Origin: RYN-230 sp963834515
Lineage (GTDB): Bacteria; Actinomycetota; Actinomycetes; Streptosporangiales; Streptosporangiaceae
Direction of reading: 5' to 3'
Assembly: GCA_963834515.1 (NCBI GenBank)
Contig: CAWICB010000007.1
Location: 1,302,001 to 1,366,000, forward strand
Length of the DNA: 64,000 nt
Shown here: in pieces, positions 44,652-52,949 of the stretch
Numbering within the stretch: position 1 is the first letter of the stretch
Layout of the letters: every line of letters starts with the position of its first letter
Program-made: the position numbers and the translations under genes
The notes under the pieces: generated by a model
Told to the model about the DNA's origin: nothing
Databases searched by the model: none
The model's input: only the letters and a program-made list of their open reading frames with translations

Positions 44652-45535
44652 GGCCACAGGTTCCGGCCTAGCGCGGTTACCAGCCCGCCGGCCAGCAGCC
44701 CCCCGGCCGCGATGGCCACATGCCGCCACATCCGGGGCAGGTCCCGCGTGGTGACCACCGGGTCCGGCGGCAGCCCGTACACCTCCGGCTCGTCCAGCAG
44801 CAGGAAGAACGCGCCGCCGCCGCCGATCCCGTCGGCCGGGTCATCCAGGTACAGCTGGGCCCCGGACTCGCCCGCCTGCTGCAGCTCCCCCACCCGGAGC
44901 TGGGCCCGCTCGCGCAGCTCGTCCACCGGGCCGAACTGGATCGACTGGGTCGGGCACGCCTTGGCGCAGGCCGGCTCGAGACCATCCCCGATCCGGTCGT
45001 AGCACAGCGTGCACTTCCAGGCCCGGCCATCACCCTCGCGCCGCTCGATCACGCCGAACGGGCAGGCCGACACGCAGTAGCCGCAGCCGTTGCAGATATC
45101 CGACTGGACCACCACGGTGCCGAACTCGGTGCGCATCAGCGCCCCGGTTGGGCAGACGTCTAGGCAGGCCGACTCGGTGCAGTGCTTGCACACGTTGCTG
45201 GCCATCAGCCAGCGGGAGCCGTCGGCCTGGAACGCGCCGGCCACGCCGCCGGCCGCCCCGTCCCCGTCGGCCCGGTCCGCGGGCACGAACTCCCCGGGCC
45301 GCTTGATCTGCTCGATGAATGCGACGTGCCGCCAGGTGGACGCCCCCAGCCCGCCAGTGTTGTCGTAGGACATGCCGGTCAGCGACAGCCCGTCCTCGGG
45401 TACCGCGTTCCACGTCTTGCAGGCCACCTCGCACGCCTTGCAGCCGATGCACACCGACGTGTCGGTGAAGAAGCCCATCCGCGGCGGATGCTCGCCGTAC
45501 CCGGCGTGCGCCGCGGGATCGAGTTCGGTGCTCAT
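44648..45535 (-). CDS. fdhB: formate dehydrogenase iron-sulfur subunit (four [4Fe-4S])
   Basis: 295 residues of the DMSOR iron-sulfur subunit family. Four ferredoxin-like Cys clusters: CIGCKACEVACKTWN, CKHCTESACLDVCPTGAL, CNGCGYCVSACPFGV and CTLCYDRIGDGLEPACAKACP. A C-terminal hydrophobic helix (MWRHVAIAAGGLLAGGLVTALG) probably anchors it. No Tat signal is present on it. It lies 1 bp downstream of fdhA and overlaps nrfD by 4 nt. Electrons run from the Mo/W site through these clusters to the NrfD quinone site. Confidence 0.95.
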   Translation of the reverse strand: MSTELDPAAHAGYGEHPPRMGFFTDTSVCIGCKACEVACKTWNAVPEDGLSLTGMSYDNTGGLGASTWRHVAFIEQIKRPGEFVPADRADGDGAAGGVAGAFQADGSRWLMASNVCKHCTESACLDVCPTGALMRTEFGTVVVQSDICNGCGYCVSACPFGVIERREGDGRAWKCTLCYDRIGDGLEPACAKACPTQSIQFGPVDELRERAQLRVGELQQAGESGAQLYLDDPADGIGGGGAFFLLLDEPEVYGLPPDPVVTTRDLPRMWRHVAIAAGGLLAGGLVTALGRNLWP

Positions 45536-45536
45536 C

Positions 45537-48500
45537 TCACACCTGGGTCCCTGTCTCGTCGGTGATGCCGGCCCGCTGCTGGTACGACCGGATCAGGTCG
45601 CGCAGCTCCGGCCCGCGCGGCCGCCGCCCGGGCTGGATGTCCACCGCCATCGCCTTCACCTCCTGGATGTGCACGTTCGGGTCGAGGGCCAGGTGCGACA
45701 GCTCGTTGGCCGCGTCACCGGTGGTCAGCCCGTTCGGCCCCCAGTGCCAGGGCAGCCCGATCTGGTGCACCGGCCGGCCGCCGGCCCGCAGCGGTTTCAT
45801 CCGCCGGGTAACCAGCACCCGGGCCTCGATGGCGCTGCGCGCGCTGATGACCGTGGCCCAGCCGAGGTGCTCCAGCCCGCGCTCGGCGGCCAGCTCCGGG
45901 GACACCTCGCAGAACATCGCGGGCTGCAGTTCGGCCAGGTAGGGCAGGAACCGGGACATCCCGCCGGCCGTGTGGTGCTCGGTCAGCCGGTAGGTGGTGG
46001 TCACGTACGGGAACACGCCGGACCCCGGTTCGTCCCCGCTGGGCTGGAACCGGTCCTCGGGGTCGGTGATGATCTCGCGCGCCGGATTGCGCTGCTGCCG
46101 GTAGAGGGCGTTAGGCAACGGTGATTCCTGGGGTTCATAGTGCGCCGGCAGCGGCCCGTCGACCAGGCCAGCCGGGGCGAACAGCCACGCCTTCCCGTCG
46201 GCCTGCATGATGAACGGGTCGGTGCCCGAGATCCCGGCCACCCCGCGGGCGTCCGGCGGCGGCCGGTAGGACGGCGGCCGGTCGGCGATGAAGTCCGGGA
46301 TGTCGTGCCCGGTCCACTTCCCGTTCTCCGCGTCCCACCAGACCAGGGCCTTGCGCTCGGTCCACGGCTTGCCGTCCGGGTCGGCCGAGGCCCGGTTGTA
46401 CAGCACCCGGCGGTTGGCCGGCCAGGCCCAGCCCCATTCATTGGCCACCCAGTTCTGCTCCTGGCCGGGCTTGCGCCGGGCGGCCTGATTCACCCCGCCG
46501 GCCCGGACGCCGCAGTAGATCCAGCAGCCGCAGGAGGTGGACCCGTCCGACTTGAGCTGGGTGTAGGAGGACAGCGGGTGCCCGTCCGCGTCGAACCCGT
46601 TGACCTCGGCCAGCACCGCGTCGGCGTCGGGTTCCTGCTGGTCCCCGTGCGTCGGGTAGTCCCAGGTCAGGTCCAGCACCGGCCGGTCCATCTCGTCCGC
46701 CGAGCTGCGCAGCTTCTCCCGGATCCGCCGGCCCAGGTGGTAGGTGAACCACAGGTCGCTGCGGGCGTCCCCGGCCGGCTCCACGGCGGTGTGGTGCCAC
46801 TGCAGCATCCGCTGGGTGTTGGTGAAGCTGCCGTCCTTCTCGGTGTGCGCCGCGGCGGGCAGGAAGAACACCTCGGTCTTGATGTCCTCGGTACGCATCT
46901 CGCCGGTCTCGATCTCCGGCCCGTTCTTCCAGAACGTGGCGCTCTCGATCATGACCAGGTCGCGGACCACCAGCCAGTCCAGGTTGGCCAGGCCGAGCCG
47001 CTGCATCCGCGCGTTGGCCGAGCCCACGGCCGGGTTCTGGCCGTACAGGAAGTATCCCGAGCACTGCCCCTCGATCTGGGCCTTGACCGTGGCGTAGGTG
47101 CCGTGGTTACCAGTCAGCCGGGGCAGGTAGTCGAAGCAGAAGTCGTTCTCGGCCGTGGCCGCGTCGCCCCAGTACGCCTTGAGCAGGCTGACCATGTAGT
47201 CCCCGGTGTTGGCCCAGAAGCCCTTCTCCGTCTTTTCCGCCTCGACGTAGGCGGCCAGGCTGTCCTCCCGGCCGTGGTGCGCGAACGGCATCGGCAGGTA
47301 GCCGGGCAGCAGGTCGAACAGCGTGGGGATGTCGGTCGAGCCCTGGATGGAGGCGTGCCCGCGCAGCGCCAGGATGCCGCCGCCGGGCCGCCCCATGTTG
47401 CCCAGCAGGGACTGCAGGATGGCGGCGGTGCGGATGTACTGCACGCCCACCGTGTGCTGGGTCCAGCCCAGGCTGTACACGAACGCGGTGGTCCGGTCCC
47501 GGCCCGAGTTCTCCGTGATCAGCCGGGCCACCTCGTGGAACTGGTCCCCGGGGATGCCTGCGACCTCGGCCACCATGTCCGGCGTGTACCGGGCGAAGTG
47601 CCGCTTGAGGATCTGGAACACGCACCGCGGGTGCTGCAGCGTGGGGTCGGTCTCCGGGTTGGGGTGCGCTCCGGCGCCGCCCGAGCCGTGCACCTCGCCG
47701 CGGGCTGCCTCCCGCACCTCCAGCCGGTGGCCCGGTTCCAGGCCGCGGGACCCGCTCGCCGGGGCGATATCCGCGCCCTGGTAGCGCCAGGTCTCCCAGT
47801 CATAGCTCCGGTGCTGCGGGTCGAATCCGGAGAACAGCCCGTCCAGGTCCTCGGTGTCCTGGAAGTCCTCGCAGATGATGGTGGCTGCATTGGTGTAGGC
47901 GAGCACGTACTCGCGGAAGAACTTCTCGTTCTCCAGCACGTAGTTGATCAGGCCGCCGACGAATGCGATGTCCGCCCCGGCCCGGATCGGCACGTGCCGG
48001 TGCGCCACCGCGCTGGTCCGGCTGAACCGCGGGTCAACATGGATGATCGTGGCCCCCCGGGCCTTGGCCTCCATCACCCACTGGAACCCGACCGGGTGGG
48101 CCTCGGCCATGTTCGAGCCCTCGATCAGGATGCAATCGGAGTTCTGCAGGTCCTGCTGGAACGTGGTCGCGCCGCCGCGGCCAAAGCTAGTCCCCAGACC
48201 GGGGACGGTGGAGGAGTGTCAAATCCGCGCCTGGTTCTCGATCTGGATAGCGCCCAGGGCGGTGAACAGCTTCTTGATCAGGTAGTTCTCTTCGTTGTCC
48301 AGGGTCGCCCCGCCCAGGCTGGCGAAGCCCAGGGTGCGCCGGGTGCGCCGGCCGTCGTACTCGCTCTGCCAGCCCTTGCGCCGCGCGTCGATGACCCGGT
48401 CGGCGATCATGTCCATCGCCGTGTCCAGGTCCAGGCTCTCCCAGCCGGTGCTGCCTGGCCTGCGGTAGAGCACCTGGTACTGGCGGCTGTCGCCGGTGGT

Positions 48501-48785
48501 CAGCTGCAGGCTGGCCGAGCCCTTGGGGCACAGGCGGCCGCGGCTGACCGGCGAGCCGGGGTCCCCTTCGATCTGGGTGACCTTCTCATCCTGGACGTAG
48601 ACGTTCTGCCCGCAGCCCACCGCGCAGTACGGGCAGACCGACTTGACCACCCGGTCCGCCGTGGCCGTCCGGGGCCGCAGCGCCTCGGTGGGCCCGCTCT
48701 TGGCGGCCGCGCCCAGCCCGAGCCGGTCGGGCCCGGTCAGCTGCCGGTACACCGGCCAGGAATCGATCCAGGTGCGCTTGCCCAT
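45537..48785 (-). CDS. fdhA: selenocysteine formate dehydrogenase, catalytic subunit (FdhA)
   Basis: Oxidises formate at a molybdo- or tungsto-bis-pterin site. 1082 residues when the in-frame UGA at 48219-48221 is read as Sec189; two apparent ORFs are one gene. The [4Fe-4S] ligands are C51, C54, C58 and C86 (CPYCAVGC...RLCPKG). The catalytic centre reads NQARI-Sec-HSSTVPGLGTSFGRGG, the FdnG/FdoG pattern with His190 next to Sec. Then come SNMAEAHPVGFQWVMEAKARGATIIHVDPRFSRTSAVAHRHVPIRAGAD and SLGWTQHTVGVQYIRTAAILQSLLGNMGRPGGGI. There is no Tat twin-arginine signal, so the active site probably faces the cytoplasm. ATG 48785 has GGAAGG upstream. It leads the fdhA-fdhB-nrfD operon. Confidence 0.93.
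48190..48221 (-). promoter_or_regulatory. Sec UGA codon and bacterial SECIS hairpin in fdhA
   Basis: On the minus strand UGA (48221-48219) is followed by 12 nt, then GUCCCC (48206-48201), loop GGUCU (48200-48196) and GGGGAC (48195-48190): a perfect 6-bp stem with a 5-nt loop. The loop sequence and its distance from UGA (18 nt) equal what I recall for the E. coli fdhF SECIS recognised by SelB. Confidence 0.9.
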
Positions 48786-48872
48786 GGCATCACCTTCCCG
48801 GCACGAGTCCCACCCGGGCCCCGGCCCCTAGCTAACCACTCCCGCCCCAGGCATCGCATCTCGGGGTTGGGT

Positions 48873-48914
48873 GCTCGCGGGCGAAGGGTTGCGGGCTCGC
48901 GGGCAAAGGATTGC
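48873..48914. repeat. two 20-bp direct repeats, 22-bp period, upstream of fdhA
   Basis: GCTCGCGGGCGAAGGGTTGC (48873-48892) and GCTCGCGGGCAAAGGATTGC (48895-48914) agree at 18 of 20 positions. They lie 88-130 bp upstream of the fdhA start in a 247-bp divergent region, spaced two helical turns apart. This suggests binding of a regulator on one DNA face. Confidence 0.6.
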
Positions 48915-49032
48915 TTGACAAGACGTTTACCGGGGCATTGCCCGCTGGCCATGATCACGCCAGCTATACCCGGTAGGTCTGGCAAGCCTGATGCTCCCGA
49001 TTCGATGCCGCTGCCATCGAGGATGAGGTCCC

Positions 49033-50214
49033 ATGTTCCAGAACCCGCGCCGCGCCACGACGGCGGTAGCCACCGCGGCCGCTGCGCTCAGCCTGCTTGC
49101 CACCGGCGCCACCGCGGCGTCTGCGGCGACCGCGGCCAGCACGGCCGCCGCCGCCGGGCCGGTATTCCACGCCCGCGCCATCCTGAATGGCGCCACGCTC
49201 AGCCACCGGTTCCGCAGGGCGGGCTCGAAGAAGTGGCACACCGAGCCGCTCAGCCAGCCCGACGACATCACCGCGCTGGCCCCAGCCATGTTCACCGGGT
49301 TCCAGAACGGGGTCGGCCCGCAGGGCCAGGCCGCCCCGGACGGCAACCGGGACAGCACGGTCGTGGAGTTCGCCCCCAACGGCCACGCGGTGCGCCAGTG
49401 GGACATCCGCGGCAAGTGCGACGGCCTCACCGCCGACCCGCTGACCGGCCAGGTCATCGCCACGGTCAACGAGGACGCCAACTCCAGCGTGTACACCATC
49501 AACCCGGCGACCGGGCTGGTCCGGCACTACCACTACAACCGGCCGCTGCCGCACCAGGGCGGCACCGACGCGATCTCCATCTACCACGGCCAGGTGCTGA
49601 TCAGCGCGTCCGCGCCGGGCACCACCGGCAAGCCGGCACCGCAGCCCGGCTACCCGGCCGTGTACCAGGTGACGTTCCACCCGGCCACCCGGATCGCGCA
49701 CATCCGACCGGTGTTCTACGGCGAGGACCCGGCGACCGTGGCCAACGTGCACGGCCTGGGCACAGTGGTCCGGCTGGGACTCACCGACCCGGACTCGAAC
49801 GAGGTCGTCCCGGCCTACGGCCCGCGGTTCCGCGGCGCGTTCATGCTGACCAGCCAGGGTGACAAGGAGCAGATCTTCCTCCGGCACACCGTCCGCCCCC
49901 GGCTGGCCGTGCTGCGGCTGAGCCAGTCGGTGGACGACACCGCATGGGCGCTGGGCCCGGGCGGCCGGATCTACACCACCGACAACGGCGCGGGCACCGT
50001 CAACGTGGTGACCGGCCCGTTCCGCACCGGCATGGTCCTGGTCGCGGTCACCCCGTGCGACGCGGACAACGCGCCCGCGACCTGCCCGGCGCCCGGCTTC
50101 CCGGCCAACTACCTGGGCGCGCTGAACCCGTGGACCGGGCACATCAGCAAGCTCACGGTGCGCGGCGAGACGCTAGCGCCGCAGGGCATGCTGTTCGCGC
50201 CCGCGCCCCGGTAA
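49033..50214 (+). CDS. secreted propeller-like hypothetical protein
   Basis: 393 residues with a signal peptide (RRATTAVATAAAALSLLATGATAASA, cleavage about residue 33). The mature part shows repeated blade-like units: STVVEFAPNGHAVRQWDIRGKCDGLTADPLTGQVIATVNEDANSSVYTINPATGLVRHYHY, YPAVYQVTFHPATRIAHIRPVFYGEDP, and DDTAWALGPGGRIYTTDNGAGTVNVVTGPFRTG. This resembles six-bladed NHL/SMP-30-like propellers. No lipobox is present, so it is probably released or wall-associated. It faces fdhA across a shared intergenic region; a functional link is not shown. Confidence 0.75.
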   Translation: MFQNPRRATTAVATAAAALSLLATGATAASAATAASTAAAAGPVFHARAILNGATLSHRFRRAGSKKWHTEPLSQPDDITALAPAMFTGFQNGVGPQGQAAPDGNRDSTVVEFAPNGHAVRQWDIRGKCDGLTADPLTGQVIATVNEDANSSVYTINPATGLVRHYHYNRPLPHQGGTDAISIYHGQVLISASAPGTTGKPAPQPGYPAVYQVTFHPATRIAHIRPVFYGEDPATVANVHGLGTVVRLGLTDPDSNEVVPAYGPRFRGAFMLTSQGDKEQIFLRHTVRPRLAVLRLSQSVDDTAWALGPGGRIYTTDNGAGTVNVVTGPFRTGMVLVAVTPCDADNAPATCPAPGFPANYLGALNPWTGHISKLTVRGETLAPQGMLFAPAPR

Positions 50215-50286
50215 GGCGGCGCGGGTAGGACGGCACGGCAGGACGGCACGGTAAGGCACCACACCCGCGGCGCCTAGCATGGCTAC

Positions 50287-51129
50287 ATGCAGGGTTCCGC
50301 GGGCGTGGTGCTGGCCGGTGGGCGGTCATCGCGGATGGGCACGCCCAAGGCCGCCCTGGAGTGGCACGGCTCCACGCTGCTCCGCCGCACCGCGGGCATC
50401 CTGGCCCGGGTGACCGGCGGGCCGGTCGTGGTGGTCCGGGCGGCCGGCCAGGACCTGCCTGCGCTGCCGCCCGGCGTCGAGGTGGTGGATGACCCGCGCG
50501 AGGGCAAGGGCCCGGTCCAGGGCATCGCGGCCGGGCTGGCCGCGCTGGCCGGCCGGGCCGACATCGCGTTCATCAGCTCCACCGACATGCCGTTCCTGCA
50601 TCCCGCGTTCGTCCGCCGCGTGCTGCGCGCGGTCGAGGACGGGGCTGACGTGGGGTTGCCCATCGCCCGCGGCTATCCCCAGCCGCTGGCCGCGGCGTAC
50701 CGCACCGCGCTCGGCCCGGTCGCGGAGCGGCTCGTCGCCGCCGAGCGCCTGCGCCCGGCATTCCTGTTCGACGAGTGCCGAGTCGACCGGCTGGACGAGT
50801 CAGCGCTGCGCGCTGACCCGGTGCTGGCCGCGCTCGACCCGGCCCTGGATTCGGTGGTCAACGTCAACGAACCGGCCGACTACCAGGCGGCCCGGGCCGC
50901 GCCCGCGCCGGAGGTGACCATCCAGCGGTTCGGCGCGCTGGCCGACGGGCACCGCGGCCCGCAGCCGGCCCGCGCGGCCACGGTGGCCGAGGCGGCGGCC
51001 GCCGCCGGGGTCGCCTTCGACGGGCACGTGGTGGCCGCGCTGAACGGCGACCAGCTCACCCGGGACGGCGAAACGCCGCTGGCCGCCGGGGACACCGTGT
51101 TCTTCCTGTCCGCTGACGCCGGGGGCTGA
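50287..51129 (+). CDS. mobA: MobA-like nucleotidyltransferase fused to a MoaD-type sulfur carrier
   Basis: 280 residues. The N-terminal domain (1-195) is molybdopterin guanylyltransferase-like: VVLAGGRSSRMGTPKAALEW (nucleotide loop), EVVDDPREGKGPVQGIAAGL, ISSTDMPFL (metal Asp) and VVNVNEPADY. The C-terminal part (about 203-280) is a ubiquitin-fold MoaD/ThiS-like domain: VTIQRFGALADGHRGPQPARAATVAEAAAAAGVAFDGHVVAALNGDQLTRDGETPLAAGDTVFFLSADAGG. It ends exactly in the Gly-Gly that is thiocarboxylated in true MoaD. One chain may thus supply both dithiolene sulfur and the GMP step. It precedes the AOR gene by 2 nt. Confidence 0.85.
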   Translation: MQGSAGVVLAGGRSSRMGTPKAALEWHGSTLLRRTAGILARVTGGPVVVVRAAGQDLPALPPGVEVVDDPREGKGPVQGIAAGLAALAGRADIAFISSTDMPFLHPAFVRRVLRAVEDGADVGLPIARGYPQPLAAAYRTALGPVAERLVAAERLRPAFLFDECRVDRLDESALRADPVLAALDPALDSVVNVNEPADYQAARAAPAPEVTIQRFGALADGHRGPQPARAATVAEAAAAAGVAFDGHVVAALNGDQLTRDGETPLAAGDTVFFLSADAGG

Positions 51130-51131
51130 CG

Positions 51132-52922
51132 ATGACGGCAGGCGGCTACTGTGGCCAGGCCCTGGTCGTGGACGTCGGGGCCGGCACGTCGGGGCGGCTG
51201 CCGCTGCCCGATGAGCTGCTCCGCGCCTACCTGGGCGGGGCCGGGCTGGGCACCTGGCTGATGCACCGCCTGAGCCCGCCTGGCGTCGATCCGCTGGGCC
51301 CAGCCGCCCCGCTGGCGTTCGTGTTCTCCCCGCTGGTCGGCACCCCGCTGACCACCAGCGCCAAGTTCGCGGTGGTGGCCAAGTCACCGCTGACCGGCAT
51401 GCTGAACGACGCCCTCTCCTCCAGCCAGTTCGCAATCGCGGGCAAGCTCACCGGCCACGATGCCATCGTTGTGCGTGGTGCTTGTGCGGAGCCGTCAGCG
51501 CTGCTGGTGGATGGCGACGGCGCGCGGGTCATCGGCGCGGCGGACCTGTGGGGGCTGACCGCGGCCGAGGCGGAGGCCCGGCTCCGCGACCGGCTCGGCC
51601 ACGGCTGGCGGGTGGCCTCCATCGGCCCAGCCGGGGAGCGCGGCGTCCGGTACGCGACGATCTCGCACGACGGGCGGCACGCGGGGCGCGGCGGCCTGGG
51701 CGCGGTGCTGGGCGCCAAGCGGGTCAAGGCGGTCGCCGTCCGCGCCGCCATCAAGGTCGGCCCAGCCGACCCGCAGGCAGTACTGGCCGCCGCACGCGAC
51801 CTGCGCGCTCGCTCGTTCGGCCCGGCCACGGCCAAGTACCGCGAGCTGGGCACGCTGGCCAACCTGCTGGCCTTCAACGCGCTCAGCACGCTGCCCACCC
51901 GCAACTTCCAGGCGGCCAGCTTCGCCGAGGCGCCCCAGCTGGCCGCGGAGGAGCTGGCCGGGCTGCGCACGGTGGCGCGGAACAGCTGCGCATCGTGCAC
52001 GATTGGCTGCGAGCACATCTACCGGGCGCGCGGCGGCAAGAAGATGCGAGTCGAGTACGAGAACGTGTTCGCACTCGGCCCGATGTGCGGGGTGGCCGAC
52101 CCGGACGCGGTGCTCACCGCCAGCGCCCGCTGCGACGATCTGGGCCTGGACACCATCTCGGCGGGCGGCACCATCGCCTGGGCTATGGAGTGTGCCGAGC
52201 GCGGCCTGATCGACGCGCCCTGGCTGCGGTTCGGCGACTCCGGCGCGCTGCTCCGCGCGCTGGACGAGATCGGTGCGCGGCGCGGACTGGGCGAGCTGCT
52301 GGCCGAGGGCTCGCGGCGCGCGGCGGCGCAGGTCGGCGGCGGGTCGGCCGCGTTCGCCCCGCACGTCAAGGGCCTGGAACTGCCCGGCTATGAACCACGC
52401 ACGCTGCAGGCCATGGCGCTCGGCCTGGCCGTCAACGCGCGCGGCGCCGACCACAACCGGTCCGGCGCCTATGAGGCTGACCTGTCCGGGCAGCATGACC
52501 GGCTGGCCGGGGGCGCGGCCCAGGTGGCCGGGGCCATCGAGACCGAAGACCGGGCCGCGGTGATGGACTCGATGATCCTGTGCAAGTTCCTCCGCGGCGT
52601 GTTCACCGAGCCGTTCGACGAGTGGGCCGCGCTGCTGTCCGCGGTGACCGGCTGGCCGGTGGACGGCGCCGAGCTGCACCGCACGGCCCGCCGGATCGTG
52701 CTGGCCAAGCGGGCGTTCAACATCCGGGAGGGCTGGCAGCCGGCCGACGACTGGCTGCCCGAGCGGCTGCTGGCCGAGCCGGTGCAGCTCGGCTCGGGCC
52801 GGGTGGCCACGCTGACCCCGGACCGGCTGCGCGGCATGATCGACGGGTACTACGCGGCCCGCGGGCTGGACGGGCAGGGGCGCCTGGACTCAGCAGACCG
52901 TGCCGACCTTATGTTGATGTGA
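51132..52922 (+). CDS. aor: aldehyde:ferredoxin oxidoreductase (tungsten enzyme)
   Basis: Oxidises aldehydes to carboxylates with a W-bis-pterin and one [4Fe-4S]. 596 residues, near the family norm of about 605. Features in order: LLRAYLGGAGLGTWLMHRL (substrate/pterin loop), SPLVGTPLTTSAKFAVVAKSPLTGMLNDALSS, GRGGLGAVLGAKRVKAVAV, the cluster box CASCTIGCEHIY (around 290), EYENVFALGPMCGVADPD, the pterin box LDTISAGGTIAWAMECAERG, and DSMILCKFL with the fourth Cys. Directly downstream of the MobA-MoaD fusion and 27 nt upstream of the Cys-type FDH gene, it is probably co-expressed with both. Confidence 0.9.
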   Translation: MTAGGYCGQALVVDVGAGTSGRLPLPDELLRAYLGGAGLGTWLMHRLSPPGVDPLGPAAPLAFVFSPLVGTPLTTSAKFAVVAKSPLTGMLNDALSSSQFAIAGKLTGHDAIVVRGACAEPSALLVDGDGARVIGAADLWGLTAAEAEARLRDRLGHGWRVASIGPAGERGVRYATISHDGRHAGRGGLGAVLGAKRVKAVAVRAAIKVGPADPQAVLAAARDLRARSFGPATAKYRELGTLANLLAFNALSTLPTRNFQAASFAEAPQLAAEELAGLRTVARNSCASCTIGCEHIYRARGGKKMRVEYENVFALGPMCGVADPDAVLTASARCDDLGLDTISAGGTIAWAMECAERGLIDAPWLRFGDSGALLRALDEIGARRGLGELLAEGSRRAAAQVGGGSAAFAPHVKGLELPGYEPRTLQAMALGLAVNARGADHNRSGAYEADLSGQHDRLAGGAAQVAGAIETEDRAAVMDSMILCKFLRGVFTEPFDEWAALLSAVTGWPVDGAELHRTARRIVLAKRAFNIREGWQPADDWLPERLLAEPVQLGSGRVATLTPDRLRGMIDGYYAARGLDGQGRLDSADRADLMLM

Positions 52923-52949
52923 TCTCAGGGAGCGGCGGATACTGACGCC

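Noticed and set aside
48219..48221. TGA as a true stop making fdhA a broken gene
   Set aside because: Position, flanking residues, uninterrupted frame and the SECIS-like hairpin all fit selenocysteine insertion much better.
46140..49862. A 1240-codon open frame on the plus strand opposite fdhA
   Set aside because: It is the complement of a strongly supported formate dehydrogenase and reads as Arg/Gly/Val/Pro-rich low complexity. Such antisense frames are normal in very GC-rich DNA.
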